A stretch of 64,000 nt of DNA, taken from an uncultured Gammaproteobacteria bacterium. GTDB taxonomy: Bacteria > Pseudomonadota > Gammaproteobacteria > UBA6429 > Thiohalophilaceae. This document shows, piece by piece, positions 63,701 to 64,000 of this stretch. Below the pieces are notes generated by a model. The model had not been told where the DNA came from. It worked only from the letters and a program-made list of their open reading frames with translations, and did not search any database. The stretch covers positions 99,076-163,075 of the forward strand of contig CAJYAN010000008.1 in the NCBI GenBank assembly GCA_913064945.1. Reading direction: 5' to 3'. A program made the translations under genes and the position numbers. Within the stretch, counting starts at the first letter, position 1. Each line of letters begins with the position of its first letter.

Positions 63701-64000
63701 GACTGTTCCGGCAACACTGAGATCCAGTGCTGACGTGGCAACGATTGAGCTACCAGCAGCCAGAGTTAGATCTCCGCCAACACTCAACTTAGCTAAGCTG
63801 GCATTAGACAGAAGGTCAAATCGGCCACTGTTGATATAGACGTTACCGATTACCTGGATGCTACGTGCCTTTAAGGTCGATGCGGCTGTCACTGTCAGGT
63901 CACCGTTAACGACGATATCGCCGCTATAGGTTAAATTCGTGCCGCTCAGCGTCAGGCTATTGGCAACCAGGCCGCCAGGATGGACTTCAGTGACTGCACC
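57710..64000 (-). CDS. Giant glycine-rich repeat surface protein, 5' end beyond the window
   Basis: The frame is open from the right edge to a stop at 57710, giving at least 2,096 residues, and the N-terminus is missing. It has four repeat units, seen from the motif VGRHxIxxVxxLGxxxWxI at about 63186, 61860, 60162 and 58494. The spacing is about 442, 566 and 556 residues. Between them are glycine-rich blocks such as GGAIHLDVSQLAGGGHMSAN, then GGPGYY and GAGGRISLLVS, typical of beta-helical adhesins. Three units carry a PPC/DVUA0089-like domain (LFNDNAGSLGG then ILPVGDYILALGDN in one). There is no CXXCH heme motif. It is likely an exported filamentous adhesin or matrix protein. The substrate or receptor is unknown. 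Confidence 0.88.
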   Translation of the reverse strand, partial: GAVTEVHPGGLVANSLTLSGTNLTYSGDIVVNGDLTVTAASTLKARSIQVIGNVYINSGRFDLLSNASLAKLSVGGDLTLAAGSSIVATSALDLSVAGTVSIPTGASITLDQPGFFQVNHGGNSTYTYDEGPYGDYNLSDPAVRKAYTGITGLLTINAGAIQNDGTIAADGGLSYSAAGGSVDMQVGNLSGGGTVHANGGNSGTGGRVSIIYGDKSTYTGTVQAQPYYYQANNYAPGTVYLRQQLATLGDLIIDRGVSGTTQETPLRSVGRHTITAVQQLAADQWRITVEGQPWAERIAHFDGIALNGLTIDVNANDAAGPLYQIIDTGANSVVIQTTDDLSSIVGQQLIGVRSLQSLTVLNGANLVSEDRFDLPDVNSITLSSNSRLVTGGFNPVVQSALLSTPLQGSVEMNGPIVADNLTMNAGKLKINGTLNVTNGVSLSGGASLSVSSLNAGSVLLENVGTQLEVEQLKVQADMNLSTGAKLTTPLATIEPKHVSTLDIQVGGAIFVDTSSSIDVSGKGFPALYAGPDFTYYSNATLSCHGGGTQDQPGCAYGDFRHAQFAGSGGRNRATYAPGSGGGIVSLKAQSVVLDGAIIADGLSGYDGGAGGAIHLDVSQLAGGGHMSANGGPGYYTYYSSYPSGAGGRISLLVSAFYGMTDAQFSAATGTGNKTSGAGTIYIQTPGDINGHLIVDNANIATPQNSTSINSVGRHQIQSISSLGNNQWQVNVASSASIQKTFNGVITSGNVGSIAFMHFSIAREQEVVINAHSAQFSPDMSLFNDNAGSLGGHVYTSSTGSIKTILPVGDYILALGDNMATSDVYNGINNDGVGGSYTVNIYSTDGTWYPSKQATGLGLVGHFVSLNAAVPASPTYRIIANTADSLIVESPDDLSTLVGNDLIGVHTLQTLSLTGNASVDFGQDRVVILDTANSTLTPGVTLTAAFDQASLEYLLANLSAINLVVNGPTTLNSLTISGAHVTFSDSLNVTGDIAADTGAQLTAANLQASNISFDASTLTTEQLTVTNDLNLTNAAKLTVPDATFKPKTIHTLSINVRGVASIDINSAIDVDGKGYMRTTDYPIIYYGGPNFAENIRIGCHAGRIATDNSDCTYGRYELARFAGSTGSYYDATNSGQGGGIVMLTAQTLDLAGSIHANGQTEGYPGTYGGSGGGGGAIHINVNQLMGAGQIQANGGSVYSGYSNANTFPAGAGGRISIYSNDRSLFTGGWQAASGNLGLVAGAGTVYLKDNAQTQGNLFVDNNNLIAQSGSTPVRSVGQHVIQSVTSLGANQWDIKVQSSFTPRAPMTLSRTLSAGTINYHYFTLTERSKVKIQTLSAAFNNDVYLFNNDGNLQQTDVIGNASGDSTIEATLDAGNYFIAIGYNISVYDVVDNTSWSNSGYGPYTVEVQFADPDAWPEMNAATGTGLDGLYVSLNADNVASPSYRIIANTGDTLTVESVDDLSSTVGNKLIGVHTFETLNVTRGAALDFGEDRVVVNNTSASSLDGTSKLAAGELDEVFLGLLDMSNLGGRTLEFNKNISFADLSVGGGTLKFNKGLSVTGTLTIAADASLQSTDILAGSVQVNGGQLTAENVQVDTNLNLALGATLTAPDATVVPNHLYKLSLDVMGNVSIDNSSAINLDGKGYPVNDAFWGGFSGPDFTLYTRPGCHAGKPSYTQSNDCVYGQYELAQYAGSASGPYTNTLSNGAGGGILSLTAQGLTLEGTISANGATTTSQYGAAGGGIHVDVTTLAGGGQIQANGGDTSSSYSGAGGRISVYSDDRSMFSNNYSVAAGAGSYISGSGTVYLKDAAQAHGHLQTNSNAIVSVGAETPIRQVGRRGIKQVQNLGGGMWRIVSGGQVDQLKTGTVTPTGTGSVVMYPFTVTSANTVSLETFQSDFDTYIYLFADDGALDTADLIASNDDGGAGYHSRINMTLQPGKYIVAVGGADLSLADAIAGMNTARAAAGTFNLRIYAPPQSQIPWQPSTVVTNRGLDGLYVSLDAGNSNGPLYQIVSNTADSIIVQTTDDLSGLVGKEMIGVHTFKTISITGGAIFDFGDDRVIVEDVLNSAFDAQSNIFAAPDSVLPVQSLGVLVPVTGPV

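Noticed and set aside
57710..64000. Extracellular cytochrome cluster, suggested by PPIase plus propeller neighbours
   Set aside because: No CXXCH heme motif is present in the giant proteins or their neighbours, so only the general layout is similar.

Overview
The window is chromosomal DNA of a Gram-negative gammaproteobacterium. The evidence is a standard envelope and housekeeping set (kdsB, lpxK, msbA, exbBD, comEC, lolCD, tmcA, greB, slyD, adk, relA, mfd, zwf, sfsA) in gammaproteobacterial arrangements. The sequence alone does not fix the genus. The DsrE-like protein, the TIGR04219-type porin and the TudS homologue would suit an environmental, perhaps sulfur-metabolising lineage, but that is weak inference.

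Layout. 1-1.5 kb: small accessory genes. 1.6-5.2 kb: divergent tmcA and greB, then a NYN-domain protein. 5.2-5.9 kb: a DUF559 endonuclease gene between two direct repeats. 6.4-9.7 kb: a tightly coupled four-gene operon (glycosyltransferase, nucleoside-phosphorylase fold protein, spore-photoproduct-lyase-like radical SAM protein, short-chain dehydrogenase) with no obvious textbook function. 9.95-10.4 kb: an RRM protein overlapping a DUF2132 gene. 10.5-14.6 kb: a small chromosomal integron, with intI on the plus strand and five cassettes on the minus strand, each ending in a recognisable attC. The intI reading frame is broken near its 5' end by one extra A in an A-run. 14.6-20 kb: ParB-like protein with a histone-H1-like tail, DnaJ-related protein, slyD, GIY-YIG, adk, tudS/DUF1722 and DUF2288. 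20.1-27.3 kb: lipid A/LPS cluster comEC-exbB-exbD-msbA-lpxK-trm112-kdsB. 27.4-33 kb: DUF2062, lolCD, sfsA, relA. 33-40 kb: agmatine-to-putrescine enzymes (aguA, aguB) separated by zwf, then a membrane-anchored retropepsin, an outer-membrane barrel and a DsrE-like secreted protein. 40.3-43.8 kb: mfd. 43.8-45.2 kb: repeats, a transposase remnant and a REP-associated (RAYT) transposase.

45.2-64 kb is the most unusual part. It is a minus-strand operon of giant exported proteins that runs off the right edge. In transcription order it holds a glycine-rich repeat adhesin of more than 2,090 residues, two SurA/PpiC-like lipoprotein foldases, a 1,653-residue propeller/FN3/Ig protein, a 1,596-residue protein with a C-terminal serine alpha/beta-hydrolase, and an AT-rich lipoprotein whose start codon shares a base with the hydrolase stop codon. 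The last four genes touch or overlap. The hydrolase domain and the lipoprotein are visibly AT-richer than the rest. This looks like an exported effector with a paired protective lipoprotein, carried on a large surface-protein assembly operon. It is the best candidate here for an undescribed system.
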